A stretch of DNA of 64,000 nucleotides, from contig CAVZFB010000001.1 in assembly GCA_963774345.1 (NCBI GenBank), positions 4,679 to 68,678 on the forward strand. The letters are read 5' to 3'. Positions 46,591 through 56,585 of this stretch are shown piece by piece. Positions within the stretch are counted from its first letter, which is position 1. Each line of letters opens with the position of its first letter. A program made the position numbers and the translations under genes. Below the pieces are notes generated by a model. That model made no database searches. It was not told where the DNA came from and saw only the letters and a program-made list of their open reading frames with translations. Source of the stretch: AP-15 sp963774345. Lineage in GTDB: Bacteria; Pseudomonadota; Alphaproteobacteria; ATCC43930; CGMCC-115725.

Positions 46591-46884
46591 GCGCCGCCAG
46601 CCCATTCAGCATGCGAGGGTGAAGAGAAAGTGATGGCGAGCAGTCGAGCCGCGGATCGGGAAGACCCGAGGAATTCAAGGCGCAAAGCAGCGCGTAATCT
46701 TGATAGGGACCCGATCAGCGAACTCCATCAGGGCCAGCGGTCATAGGCACCGCACCAGAGGGCCGGACATATGACTGCACCCGACCATTTCGCCAAAACC
46801 GAACCCAACCCCTTCGCAGGCGGGGGCCGTCCACATATGAATTCACAGACGAAGGCAGCCGCAAGTCCGACCAACAGGCTGGCG

Positions 46885-47158
46885 CTTCAGCGCTGGTGGG
46901 AATCAGCGACCGGGCGACCACGACGCATTCGTACCGGTGCGCCGACCGCTTGATACCATAGCCGCGGCCCCGCCTCATAACAGAACCGCAGCTTCATGCC
47001 GTCGCCGCCGAACTTGCGCAGCAGACGATCCAGCGCGGTCGCTGTGTTCGCGATCCGGCCGTACCCACCACCTCGCTCCCCAGGCCACCCGACGCCACCG
47101 CGACAACAATGCTTTCCTTGTCAACATCAAGCCCAACGTAGGTGATACGATCCGCCAT
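46885..47158 (-). pseudogene. Second IS110-type transposase, N-terminal fragment
   Basis: From ATG 47156-47158 the frame reads MADRITYVGLDVDKESIVVA, then VASGGLGSEVV. After frameshifts it continues TATALDRLLRKFGGDGMKLR and GYGIKRSAHRYECVVVARSL IPT. This matches the N-terminal DEDD domain of another IS110 subgroup, different from the copy at 45567. The rest of the gene is missing. Confidence 0.7.
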
Positions 47159-47277
47159 GACCCGTCTCCTATGCATGAGGCTCGGCACCGGTCAACCCGG
47201 CGCAACCCGCGTTATCCGCATACTATGAGACGGATCGCCCCGTGCTTAGGTGGACCTGTGGCCTAGGAAAACAAACG

Positions 47278-48858
47278 ATGTCGATGAGCGCTAAATCCGT
47301 GCCATTTCTGTTCTTTTCGATCTTTGCAATTTCGTACAGCCTTTGGCTTGTCAATTCTGTTGCAGACCCACTCTGGACCGACGAGGTGATTACGATCGCG
47401 TTAGTCAAATCGACTTCCCTCAAGCAACTGTTCTCAGCCGTCCGGCTAGGGCTCGATGCAACGCCGCCGCTATATACGAGCTATGGCTGGTTCATGTTAC
47501 ACAATGTCGTTCCAGGGGCGTCGCCTGAGCTGCTGCTGCGTATAACCAATGCCGGACTTATTGTAGCGACAATCTGGATCTTATATCTATTGGTCCGCCA
47601 GTTTTTCGATCGTATTACGGCATTGATGGCTATTGGCATGTTCGTTCTCCTCGAATTATGGGATTTGAAATCTCTCACTCTTGATGTGCGGTCCTATGCA
47701 GTCCTGATTTTTGCCACGACGCTCGCGATTTATATCTCTCTGCGTGCTGTCAGTCGCCCTTCTTGCGGGAGTTGGCTGTGCACGGTCTTGGCTTATAGCT
47801 TACTCGTGAGCAGTCATACCTTCGGCATCATTTACGTCGTCTGCATCATGATTTGCGCGATCATCGCCGCACTTGCCGAAGGCGACATTGGGCTGACCCG
47901 AAACTCAGGCCTAGTGGCCCTGCCAGCAATCGTCATGTTCGCTGCTTGGCTGCCCGTGTTGCGTTATCAGGCACAATTGGGCAACTGGATCCCTCGTCCT
48001 GGTTTCCGCGTATTGCTCATGTCGACGTATCTACCAACCGATAGCGCTCTACTGGTAGGGGCACCGCTGATAGTTGGAGCCCTCATCGTGCTATGGCGAC
48101 GTACACCGGGTCGCAAGCGGTCACCGCTCGCTCAATGGTGGCAATTACTCAGCCGCATGCAGAAATTTGTTGTCCTGCTTCCGCTATCGTTTGGCGCGAG
48201 CACGTTCGCTATCTGGATTTTTTCCAGAGTCATATTTCCAGTATTCCTCCTACGATATTTCGTCCCCAACATGATCCTGCATATCATATGGCTGTCCTGT
48301 TTGATGGATTTCGTCATTAGTTACATCACGCGATCGACGACGAAATGTGGACTAGTGCTTGCGTTGGCTGCTCTAACGGGCCTCATCATCATCGAGGCTC
48401 GACGATGGGAGCCGGATGAGGGAGGAGCCTTATACTGGCCGTTGGATACAGTCACCAAGATCCCTTGTTCCGACGCATCGCGAAACGTCTATCTCGAGGA
48501 CCCCTTCAAAGATAACGGATGGATCGTGGCTCTGTCTCTTAATATTTGGTTTAGTCGGCTGCATCTTCTTGGTAACGAGGATATATTCCCCATCGATAAA
48601 GGAGATCTCGTGAACCACGGCCCCAATGACCGAATTTTTGCATTCCAAGACCATTTCGTGAGTCGATTTGCCGAGTGGCTGGGCGTGCACACGGTCATGC
48701 CCACCGAGAAGCTGCTCAACGAAAAGCAGGATTTCATGGTGCTGGACGACCAAAATGGGCCATGGTTAAACATTATTCGTCGAAGCCATAAGCTGGATCT
48801 GACGCTGCTGGCGAAAATGAGAGGCTGCAAACTTTGGCGTGTGAAGGTGCTCAAATAA
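47278..48858 (+). CDS. GT-C (GT39/PMT-like) membrane glycosyltransferase
   Basis: From ATG 47278 (AGGA upstream) the 526-residue protein has a first membrane helix, then the acidic outer-loop motif ADPLWTDEV at about residues 29-37. This is the place of the catalytic Asp in GT39/GT83 enzymes. About ten further helices follow (LRITNAGLIVATIWILYLLV, RSYAVLIFATTLAIYISLRA) and a C-terminal soluble domain with YLEDPFKDNGWIVALSLNIW. It probably transfers a sugar from a polyprenyl-phosphate donor on the outer face of the inner membrane. Donor and acceptor are unknown. Codon usage looks less GC-rich than in the core genes. Confidence 0.75.
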   Translation: MSMSAKSVPFLFFSIFAISYSLWLVNSVADPLWTDEVITIALVKSTSLKQLFSAVRLGLDATPPLYTSYGWFMLHNVVPGASPELLLRITNAGLIVATIWILYLLVRQFFDRITALMAIGMFVLLELWDLKSLTLDVRSYAVLIFATTLAIYISLRAVSRPSCGSWLCTVLAYSLLVSSHTFGIIYVVCIMICAIIAALAEGDIGLTRNSGLVALPAIVMFAAWLPVLRYQAQLGNWIPRPGFRVLLMSTYLPTDSALLVGAPLIVGALIVLWRRTPGRKRSPLAQWWQLLSRMQKFVVLLPLSFGASTFAIWIFSRVIFPVFLLRYFVPNMILHIIWLSCLMDFVISYITRSTTKCGLVLALAALTGLIIIEARRWEPDEGGALYWPLDTVTKIPCSDASRNVYLEDPFKDNGWIVALSLNIWFSRLHLLGNEDIFPIDKGDLVNHGPNDRIFAFQDHFVSRFAEWLGVHTVMPTEKLLNEKQDFMVLDDQNGPWLNIIRRSHKLDLTLLAKMRGCKLWRVKVLK

Positions 48859-49065
48859 CACTGCGCGTAGGAGCCTAAAGATAAGGACGTAGGGGAGTCG
48901 CCTCATTCACCGCGAATGAACGACGTGTTCGCTCCCACATCAAAAGGCAATGAGCCGCCGTAGGCCGCGGCGATGATGGTGGCAAAGAACGACGTGATCA
49001 GCCGCGAGAGAGCGAAGTCATTGATTAGAGAAGGAGCGTGGGGGGGCAACGAAATGAGAAGCTCG

Positions 49066-50124
49066 TTATCCCAGCACCGCTTCCAATTCCGCGCGGTAGC
49101 GAGCGAGCCATTCCAGAATTTCGTCAAGGATTGTCGCTACCGAGCGGGTCGGCGACCAACCGGTTGCCTGCTGCACCCGATCAGCATTGCTGACGTAGTA
49201 GGGAATGTCCGCCGGCCGGGTCGGCGGGTCCGAGCCCAGCGCGAGCGTGGTGCCGGTACGAGCGGCGCATAGCGCCGTCAGCTCGGCCAGCGATACGCTG
49301 ACCGCGGCGCCGCCGCCGACATTGTAGGTCTGCCCGGCGTATCGGTCGAAGACATCGATCTGGCGGCTGATCAAGTCGAATAGGTCAGCCACATGCAGCA
49401 CGTCGCGCACCTGGTGGCCTGCGCCGCCGAACCCGCTGTAGGCGAGTGTGCCGCCATAAAGGTGCCGCGCAGCCCACAGCACGAAGAATCCTTGGTCGAC
49501 CTTGCCCATCTGCCAAGGGCCGGTCAGCACGCCGCAGCGATTGACGATCGTCCTAATGCCGTAGGCGGCGTGATATTCCTCAATTAACAGCTCCGAAGCT
49601 AGCTTGCTCGCGCCGTAGAGCGAGCGGGGACCCGTCGTTTGGAAATCCTCGGCGATGCCGCGTTCGGACCATCCGGGGCCGCTTTCACCAGGCGGAAGGA
49701 TCAGGCGGTCTCCTTCGCGCCGCAACGGCAGCCCACGCAGAGCTGGAATCGAATAAACCCTGCTCGTCGACAGAAAGATCACCGCACTGCCATGGCGACG
49801 CGCATAGTCGAGACAGTTGACCGTACCAACAAGATTGGTGTTGAGAAGATAGCGGGCGCTGCCGTCGTAGCCGGCATGCACCGAGGGTTCGGCCGAGCAC
49901 TCGATCATCAGATCGGGCGCGGGTAAGCCATCGAAATCTTCCGGGTTGCGAATGTCACCATGGACGAAGTCGACGCCACCAGCGCGCAGCCGAACCAGCG
50001 CCAGCTCGCTGCCACGCCGATGAAGATTGTCGAATGCGACGACATGATCGCCGCGCTGCTGGGCCAGCAGCAAGGCGAGATTGGAGCCGACGAAGCCGGC
50101 GCCACCAGTTATCAAGATCCGCAT
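49066..50124 (-). CDS. NAD-dependent nucleotide-sugar epimerase/dehydratase
   Basis: The 352-residue protein is an extended short-chain dehydrogenase. The NAD-binding motif is RILITGGAGFVGSNLALLLA, HGDIRNPEDFDGLP follows, the active-site motif is YGASK (SLYGASKLASELLIEEYHAA), and the C-terminal substrate lobe contains GGAGHQVRDVLHVADLFDLI. The ECSAEPSVHAGYDG segment and overall pattern most resemble CDP-paratose 2-epimerases. I would not name the sugar. It is complete and lies next to the glycosyltransferase-like genes, which suggests a glycan-building set. Confidence 0.85.
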   Translation of the reverse strand: MRILITGGAGFVGSNLALLLAQQRGDHVVAFDNLHRRGSELALVRLRAGGVDFVHGDIRNPEDFDGLPAPDLMIECSAEPSVHAGYDGSARYLLNTNLVGTVNCLDYARRHGSAVIFLSTSRVYSIPALRGLPLRREGDRLILPPGESGPGWSERGIAEDFQTTGPRSLYGASKLASELLIEEYHAAYGIRTIVNRCGVLTGPWQMGKVDQGFFVLWAARHLYGGTLAYSGFGGAGHQVRDVLHVADLFDLISRQIDVFDRYAGQTYNVGGGAAVSVSLAELTALCAARTGTTLALGSDPPTRPADIPYYVSNADRVQQATGWSPTRSVATILDEILEWLARYRAELEAVLG

Positions 50125-50333
50125 CGACCCTCATCTACCTTCTTGAAGACTTCATAGTTAATCCCTTCAGCCGAAGCAACCTTCTTTTCGCACCACTCCA
50201 CGGCGGGGGACGCGGCGGCGAGGGTGAGACGGCCTCGGGCATGCCCCCCCGAACGCGCCTCGCAGCGATCACGTGCGGTCAGCGAGAAAAACGGTTTCCT
50301 CTGACCTCCAGTGACGAATTCGAACGCGACCCG

Positions 50334-52028
50334 TCAGGGAGGAGCGGATGCGGATGGCAGAGGGACCAGCTCTCCGTGGACTTCGGGGTTAGTGCGCTTA
50401 TAGAGGAAAAACTGTCGATCCGGAAACAGCCGGTGGAGTTCGCCTATCCCTGTTGGCAGATCAATCGCGTACATCACGTCCCCATCACGATCGAGGCCGT
50501 TCCGAGCAAAGATGTCCCTACGATCGAGGATGACCAGCGCATTGTGTAACCCGGCTTGCCGCACCTGATCGTAAACATCGAAGCGCTCGTTGACTACTGT
50601 CCGCATATACACCAATAGGACGGCCAAACCGGCGAGGCAGGTGAGGATATGGGCAGTTGTCAGGCCTGCCACTGCACTACACAGCCTTCCCTCTCTCTCT
50701 CGAATCAAAGCGATGATCGTCGAGCCGACCGTTACCGGCATCAGCATGAAACCTTCGAAATAATAGCGTGGTCCATATTGATCACCGCCCATGTCCGGAA
50801 AAGACAGATAAGCAATAATCGTTGTAGGGAGAATGAAGTCGTAAAACCGGACCCGGCGTCGAAAACACTTCCACGCCATTGCCGGCAGGTATGCCAAAAC
50901 AAGTATGGGTGAAGTCCACTCGGCCAGCATCCAAATTCGTGTTTTTACCATGAGCACTTCTTGCAGCATCGACACCGGATCACCGCCCTCCAATTTCACG
51001 GCGTTGAGTCCAATCGCTTTCACGGGGTAAGCCCAGAGGGGGACTGGCAAAAAAGCGTTGCCGGTAATAGCATGGGTATAGAGAAGCAGACCTAATAGAC
51101 ACGGCAGCCCGCCGATCACAATAGCGGCTAGGCCGTCGAAATGCGGTCGCCTTGCTCTGTACAGCAACTCGAGACCGAACGGGACCACGAAAACCACTGT
51201 GTCAAATGGCCGTATCACGCCGACCATTCCCAGGGCTGTCCCGGCGAGAGCGGCCGATCGCCAGTCCGGCTTATCGATAAATTTCGCTCCGAAATAGCAA
51301 AACATCAGCCCAAATGCTGCGGTCGGCACGTGACTGTACAATGATCCTGCATTGAACGCGAAGAAGGGCGAGAACACGACCAGTGCCAATGCCATCACGG
51401 CACCCGCCGGCCCATCTGCGCGCCAGGCTAGTTTGGCAAGAAAGACGAGGGCCACGGCGGCTAGTAGCGGGCAAACGGTCCAGAATGGCAGCCCGAGCAA
51501 CCGTCCACTGGCGAGCAGCAACGGCCAGCCGGGCGGAAAACTGCTCAGCCACTTCCCGTCCTTTTCTACAATCCAAAGAAACGAAAAGAACTCGTGCCCG
51601 GGTAGCAATGGATTCCACAGTCGGCCGCGGAGAAACGTCTCGGCTTGGAACATGTAATCGTATTCGTCGGCCGAGAACGGAATTGCGCGGAGCGACAAAA
51701 CCGCCAACAGGGATGCGACGACGCCACCTAATACGAGCGCTGCAGAAAAGATCCGCAGGATTTTTGCCGATGACGCGGCGGACCCGGTTCGGAACTGAAG
51801 CTCTTGCGTCACAAATACCGCAGCCAGCGCAAGCGAAAAGATCACAAGCGTAACAATCGGCCACAGTCGTTGTATCAAGTTCGTTTCAAAGAAAATCATT
51901 CCATTAATTAGTCCATGTGATTGACCGAAGCCAATCCAAATCACTCCTGCAGTTGATAGGCCATATGTAACCGCAGCTATGATCAAGATCAGAATCTTAC
52001 TGGAAATTTTCACTGGATTGTGATCCAT
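50334..52028 (-). CDS. GT-C-type membrane glycosyltransferase-like protein
   Basis: The 564-residue protein has three N-terminal membrane helices, then the acidic motif PFSADEYDYMFQAETFLRGR, a multi-helix core (LPGHEFFSFLWIVEKDGKWL, GAVMALALVVFSPFFAFNAG) and a soluble C-terminal region ending LHRLFPDRQFFLYKRTN. It is the intact paralogue of the damaged gene at 19310-20738. GPRYYFEGFMLMP is shared almost exactly. It lies 209 bases downstream of the epimerase start on the same strand. Biochemical role inferred only from fold. Confidence 0.75.
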   Translation of the reverse strand: MDHNPVKISSKILILIIAAVTYGLSTAGVIWIGFGQSHGLINGMIFFETNLIQRLWPIVTLVIFSLALAAVFVTQELQFRTGSAASSAKILRIFSAALVLGGVVASLLAVLSLRAIPFSADEYDYMFQAETFLRGRLWNPLLPGHEFFSFLWIVEKDGKWLSSFPPGWPLLLASGRLLGLPFWTVCPLLAAVALVFLAKLAWRADGPAGAVMALALVVFSPFFAFNAGSLYSHVPTAAFGLMFCYFGAKFIDKPDWRSAALAGTALGMVGVIRPFDTVVFVVPFGLELLYRARRPHFDGLAAIVIGGLPCLLGLLLYTHAITGNAFLPVPLWAYPVKAIGLNAVKLEGGDPVSMLQEVLMVKTRIWMLAEWTSPILVLAYLPAMAWKCFRRRVRFYDFILPTTIIAYLSFPDMGGDQYGPRYYFEGFMLMPVTVGSTIIALIREREGRLCSAVAGLTTAHILTCLAGLAVLLVYMRTVVNERFDVYDQVRQAGLHNALVILDRRDIFARNGLDRDGDVMYAIDLPTGIGELHRLFPDRQFFLYKRTNPEVHGELVPLPSASAPP

Positions 52029-52510
52029 ATCTCTAATACTAAGATGAAGTACCCGGGCACATAGCGGCTTTGATTAAAAAGCCGTCCTGCTCTTCCTTCC
52101 CGCTATGGACGATTTTGTGGTCGAAATGCAGCGGGGGCTGCGTTGACTGTCTAGCACGCGGAGTTCTACCGCACGACGCCGTAAAGTCAATCACTAACAT
52201 CAGGACAGACATAGATGTATCGCGGTTGCCCCGTCTATTACAGCGTTGGCTCGCTAGTTTGGCCAAACCTCTCACGGCGGGAGACTTGCGACACTTTTTC
52301 CTCGATGGCAAAGCCACTTTTACTTTTGGATCGGAGCTGATACTCCATCCTCTTCACTGACGTGACGAGAGCCGCCTGCCGTAAAGGCGAAAATCAAGCA
52401 GCCTTCCACTGCAGTTCTCCCTCTCCTGAGGCATCCGGGCTCGATCGCGGACGTCCTTGACGCCAGCTGTGCTATCGTCGAAGTTGGCCCAGACGCCGAT
52501 TGGGGCGGAG
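52029..52510. other. Gene-free spacer between two membrane glycosyltransferase genes
   Basis: I see no credible reading frame, RNA gene or strong terminator in this 480-base stretch. It separates two same-strand genes that encode similar proteins, so they are unlikely to be one operon. Confidence 0.4.
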
Positions 52511-54715
52511 TCACCTCTTTCTCAAACGGATCTCATTCAGGCCGCCGCCGACGCCAGTGTAGCTCTCCACGCGCACGACTACACTGTCGATCGAGCTGAT
52601 CGTGTCGGGAACGGTAATCTCAGTCCAGTATGGGAAGCGGAGCAGCCGTACCTCCTTGTCGAACACAAGATTCCCGCCTTTATAAACCACCACGCTCGCC
52701 ATCTTGCCGGCGCGGTTTTTCCACGGTCCACCTCGGGTGTTCAAGATCTCGATAGCACCAATCGGCTGTGCCTCCGCCAACCCTATCGTGATCTGCCCGA
52801 GCTTCCCATTGGGCAGCAACCAGGCATCGGAGCAGGACTCGAACACGAGACTGTCGGTGACGCGCCTTGCGGAAGCGGTCACTGTGGCGGCCTGCAGCGC
52901 CGACGACGCGTAGATGCGAGAGGGGATGGCGTATCGCTTTTCAATGAAGGCTGCCATGTCCTTGCGGGCAAATACCCGGGGACGAGATACATCCGAAGAC
53001 GCTGGCGACAGCAATACGTACTCGTTGGCCACAAAAGCAGCCAACTCAGGAAAGCTCGCGAGACCATCCTTTTCTGGATTGTTGAGCAGCATGAAACTGC
53101 CCGGCGCCACGGCATCGATGATGTAGTCGGGCGGACTGTTCCGTAATTCTGCCATCATGCGATCACGAAAATAGCGCCGAAGAGGTGTTCGCAAGATCTG
53201 GTTGTAGGTTACGACATCCCGCGTCGCGGGCATCCATCCTGACCAAACATACCATTGGGGCATGAAGCCCCATACCAGCATACGCCCGCGGCCGGTGGCC
53301 GGGTTCACCATGAGCTGGCCCGCACCAAAGACACTCTCAGCCCCGGTGACCTTGGGATCATAGTCAAGCTTCGCCTCCGTAAGACGGGGGCTCCCAATGC
53401 AAAATTCAGCCCCCATAAGCTCGGGATCATAGTCAAGCTTCGCCTGGAGAGCGAGGCTCCCGATGCAAAATACAGACAGAGCACCGACGATCCTAGTGGG
53501 GTGCCAACGTCCTCTCTCGTCCGGTGCTGGCGTGGAGCTGGCAAGCGACCAAGCCAAACCCGCCAGTAATGTCAGGGGCCAAATAAACAAGAATGCGTAG
53601 TGCGGAAAGGGCCGGGATGGTACCATCACCGCGCAGACACTTACGACCAGGACTACGAAGACGACCGCGGTTCGCAATGTATCCGGATGCGCCATGAGCA
53701 TTCGACGTGCCGAAGCGCGGCGCACCATCTCTCTGATCGGCAACGACGCGATGGCGAGGCTCGCGGCGCCAGCGAGGGTCGCAACATAGCCACCGATTAA
53801 GTTTCCGCTCAAGATGTAGCGAAGCGCGCGTAGTTGCGACGGCCAGATCCGGGAGGATTCAAGTCTTCCCCAATCACTCAAGCCGATATAGTACTTTGCG
53901 CCGAGGATATAACTCATCCAGAAGTCTGGGAGCCCGCCGTCGATTGCAAGAGGCAGCAACAAGACGAGCGCTGGTAAGCAAGTGGACGATATCAAGAGCA
54001 AAGCGGACCGATAAGGTTTCACTACCTGGCGCACTATCAGCCAAAGCAGTATCACGCCCAAGGCGGCAGCGATGATTACCGCCTGAAGCTTTGCGAATGG
54101 CACACACCCTAAGCAGATGCCGGCGACGCAGATCTGGGCGACGCTTGGGGGCCGTTCGACAGCGACCATCGTCACCCGTATCGCGCTCATAAGAAGGAAT
54201 AAGGGGACGACCTCGCTAGAGTAGTGGATGAACTCGGGATTTCGTACCCCTCCCATGAACAAAATCAGACAAGCACTCACCCAAACGGCGATGAACTTCG
54301 GCGCCGAAGCCAGAGCGGCCCACAAGAAAAACCAGGTGCCGCCAATTAGGAAGGTCGCCGTGATATGCGCTACCGCGAACCCTGTATCGGCACCGAACAG
54401 GAAGGGCCACATGAGTGGGTAGGCGTCGATCGGTCCGGTCGTTGTGGTATCTACCGAGAGCCATGTATTCATGTTGCCGCGAAACTTAATTGCGCTAGCC
54501 AGGAACAGAGCCTCGTCCGGATTTAACGGCGCATTTAGAAAGAATGTGGGAAGCCGGAGGATCACAAGGACTGTCAAGGACAGGGAGACGAACCAGCGAG
54601 AAAAGAGTCGCGGGCGATTATTGGACGGTACGAGAACCAACAGGATTGCGAGGCATGAGTACCCAACGAGCACAGGGGTGCGCAGTTGAGATGCAAGACG
54701 GACCAGTTCAATCAT
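52511..54715 (-). CDS. Large membrane glycosyltransferase-like protein with C-terminal beta domain
   Basis: The 734-residue protein has an N-terminal pair of helices, an acidic loop NAPLNPDEALFLASAI, about ten helices (FAVAHITATFLIGGTWFFLW, VVFVVLVVSVCAVMVPSRPF), then a soluble part. The final 130 residues (SARRVTDSLVFESCSDAWLL, NGKLGQITIGLAEAQPIGAI, ITVPDTISSIDSVVVRVESY) look like a discoidin/F5-F8-type beta-sandwich that could bind sugar. An internal duplication of a 22-23-residue segment (FCIGS...AKLDYDP...GAE) lies at 53337-53474. It belongs to the GT-C superfamily in shape. No specific reaction can be assigned. Confidence 0.7.
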   Translation of the reverse strand: MIELVRLASQLRTPVLVGYSCLAILLVLVPSNNRPRLFSRWFVSLSLTVLVILRLPTFFLNAPLNPDEALFLASAIKFRGNMNTWLSVDTTTTGPIDAYPLMWPFLFGADTGFAVAHITATFLIGGTWFFLWAALASAPKFIAVWVSACLILFMGGVRNPEFIHYSSEVVPLFLLMSAIRVTMVAVERPPSVAQICVAGICLGCVPFAKLQAVIIAAALGVILLWLIVRQVVKPYRSALLLISSTCLPALVLLLPLAIDGGLPDFWMSYILGAKYYIGLSDWGRLESSRIWPSQLRALRYILSGNLIGGYVATLAGAASLAIASLPIREMVRRASARRMLMAHPDTLRTAVVFVVLVVSVCAVMVPSRPFPHYAFLFIWPLTLLAGLAWSLASSTPAPDERGRWHPTRIVGALSVFCIGSLALQAKLDYDPELMGAEFCIGSPRLTEAKLDYDPKVTGAESVFGAGQLMVNPATGRGRMLVWGFMPQWYVWSGWMPATRDVVTYNQILRTPLRRYFRDRMMAELRNSPPDYIIDAVAPGSFMLLNNPEKDGLASFPELAAFVANEYVLLSPASSDVSRPRVFARKDMAAFIEKRYAIPSRIYASSALQAATVTASARRVTDSLVFESCSDAWLLPNGKLGQITIGLAEAQPIGAIEILNTRGGPWKNRAGKMASVVVYKGGNLVFDKEVRLLRFPYWTEITVPDTISSIDSVVVRVESYTGVGGGLNEIRLRKR
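53337..53474 (-). repeat. In-frame tandem duplication inside a membrane protein gene
   Basis: Two adjacent copies of about 66-69 bases encode FCIGSLALQAKLDYDPELMG and FCIGSPRLTEAKLDYDPKVT. The central stretch GATCATAGTCAAGCTTCGCC is identical in both. Confidence 0.85.
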
Positions 54716-54767
54716 ATGATAGCTAGATGACCGTCAACACGGCGAGAAGGAAGCTCTTGACGTGACC

Positions 54768-55105
54768 CCCGTTTTTCATCCAGCGACAACGAGATTACGG
54801 GGTTGGTTTGAACTTGCCGCCAACCTTGGACCAGTTTGGGCCGGAAAATCCGGCTTCATCGGGTAGCCGTCTGGCCGGGATTGCGAGCTGACCGATGAAG
54901 CATCGCAGGTACTTGGTTGCCGATCGCGCTGTGCGCCCGGTTCGTTGCAATCTCTACGTCAAACCTCGCATTTTCGGCGCGCCTCGTCAAGGCTGAGAAA
55001 CCAGTTGGCGTTCAGGCTATCGATGAAGGCGTTGTCGGTCGGCTTGCCGGGCCGGCTGAAGTCGAGCGTGACGCCGCGCATGAAGGCCCAAAGGTCGAGC
55101 TCACA
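54768..55105 (-). pseudogene. IS3-family OrfB, C-terminal fragment
   Basis: The minus strand reads LDLWAFMRGVTLDFSRPGKP, then TDNAFIDSLNANWFLSLDEA RRKC. It shifts near 54955 and ends RAHSAIGNQVPAMLHRSARN PGQTATR. This is the DDE end of an IS3/IS407-type integrase (rve) domain, with the final E region altered by a small internal deletion after DSLNA. A GTGACCCCCGT motif at 54764 probably marks the element end. Confidence 0.7.
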
Positions 55106-55142
55106 ACCTAGTGCGGGTGCCAAAGCTGATCGGTGCGACAAC

Positions 55143-55325
55143 ATGAGCCGGCGCGCGCCGGGCTTCACCAGTGCCTTCGCCGGGCGCTGGCGGATCATCG
55201 AGATGGACGAGTGGGACGAGATCGACCTGCTCGGATCCGCGCACATTACGTTCAGCGGCAGGGACGGTGGCGAACTGGCGTTCATCGCCATCGAGGCCGA
55301 TCTCGACGTGCGCTATGTTCAATGT
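55143..55325 (+). pseudogene. Conserved hypothetical protein, N-terminal fragment
   Basis: The plus strand reads MSRRAPGFTSAFAGRWRIIE, MDEWDEIDLLGSAHITFSGR and DGGELAFIAIEADLDVRYVQ. This matches the first half of a small alphaproteobacterial protein that begins GRWRI.EM..WD..........I.F.....GE..F......LD.RY. The second half is replaced by an IS3 remnant. Function unknown. Confidence 0.5.
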
Positions 55326-55425
55326 TTTCATGAAGCTCTCTGCCTTGGCATTATCGTATGGATTGCCCCGCCGTCCCATCGATCCGACGAGCCTATGTCG
55401 GCGAGGATCGCCCACCAATCCGATT
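55325..55425 (-). pseudogene. Short IS3-family OrfB fragment
   Basis: The minus strand encodes GSMGRRGNPYDNAKAESFMK, then TL, the signature just before the catalytic Glu of IS3-type transposases. It cuts off the hypothetical protein that precedes it. It belongs to a different subgroup from the fragment at 54768. Confidence 0.65.
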
Positions 55426-55549
55426 TGATTTCGCTCGGCGTTCCGAGATGATTTCGCCCGGGATTTCCGGGATGAAGTCGCCCGGATAGAGAGCGTCTCT
55501 GCTGGCCCGCTTAGCGTCCGTTCCTTTGCTTTTGCCACAGGAGGGGACG

Positions 55550-56316
55550 ATGCCAGCAGAGAGGATCGCGATGCGCCAGGTGCGCGACGTGCTTCGGTTA
55601 GATGCCGCCGGTGTGTCGAGCAACGAGATTGCCCGTCGGGTCGGCGTGGCGTCGTCAACGTTCGGCTGACGTTGAAGCGGCTCGCTGCTGCGGGTCTGAG
55701 TTGGCCATTGCCTTCCGACATGACCGACCGGGTGCTCGAAGAGCAGCTCTTCACCGCAGCCGGAAAGAAGCAAGGGCACCGGCGGCGTGGCGCGCCCAAT
55801 TGGGCGGCGGTTCACCGCGAGCTGAAACACAAGCACGTCACGCTGCAGATCCTGTGGGACGAGTACACCGAGCGGCATCCCGACGGATATCGCTATTCGC
55901 GGTTCTGCGAGCTGCACCGCGGCTGGGCCTCGCGCATCTCGGTGACAATGCGGCAGACCCACGCCGGCGGCGACAAGCTGTTTGTCGATTACGCCGGCGA
56001 CACGGTGCCGGTAATCATCGACCGGCTGACCGGCAAGACTCGGCCGGCGCAGATTTTTGTCGCCGTCATGGTCGCCTCCAATTCCACCTATGCCGAGGCG
56101 AGCTGGACCCAGGCGCTCGCCGATTGGATCTCGCCCACACCTTCGCGGCGATCGGCGGTGTCCCCAACCTGCTGGTGCCGGACAACACTAAGGTCGCGGT
56201 GATCAAGGCCTGTATCTACGAACCGCAGGTGAACCGCGCCTACGCCGAGATGGCGGCCCATTACGACGCGGCGATCCTACCGGCGCGCCCACGCCGGCCG
56301 CGCGACAAAGCCAAAG
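55550..56316 (+). pseudogene. istA: IS21-family transposase IstA, 5' part, interrupted by a composite transposon
   Basis: From ATG 55550 behind GAGGGGACG the frame reads MPAERIAMRQVRDVLRLDAA, then GVSSNEIARRVGVASST. It shifts near 55660 to VRLTLKRLAAAGLSWPLPSD and HRRRGAPNWAAVHRELKHKH, then FVDYAGDTVPVIIDRLTGKT. It shifts again near 56130 to AHTFAAIGGVPNLLVPDNTK and ends in RPRRPRDKAK at the insertion point. Both shifts are one missing base. The DDE residues in FVDYAGD and LVPDN remain. The coding sequence resumes at 63925 on the far side of the insertion. Confidence 0.88.
56309..56316. repeat. 8-bp target-site duplication, left copy
   Basis: AGCCAAAG directly precedes the left end of the composite element and is identical to 63917-63924. 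Eight bases is the duplication size of IS66-family elements. Confidence 0.92.
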
Positions 56317-56344
56317 GTAAGCGCTCGGTGAAGGGCGCCTGCCG

Positions 56345-56585
56345 TTGATCGTCGCTTGGGGCGATGATCGGGGGATGGCAGAGACCGTAACGGAAGTGTC
56401 CACCAATGGCGTAGTGGACACTAAGCGAAGCTCCAATGGCTCCAAGCGTCGCCAATGGACCCGGGCATTGAAACGCCGGATCGTGGCCGAGACGCTGGAG
56501 CCTGGCGCGTCGGTTTCGATCGTGGCGCGGCGTTATGATGTAAACGCGAACCAGGTTTTTAAATGGCGGCGCGAGATGGCGCCGA
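56345..56585 (+). pseudogene. tnpA: IS66 orf1 (TnpA/TnpS-type), truncated left copy
   Basis: The reading MIVAWGDDRGMAETVTEVST, RRQWTRALKRRIVAETLEPG and ASVSIVARRYDVNANQVFKW runs to RREMAP, where identity with the right copy (63457-63888) ends. It is the helix-turn-helix accessory protein of IS66 elements. Only four or five residue differences separate the two copies over the shared 80 residues, so they duplicated recently. Confidence 0.85.
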
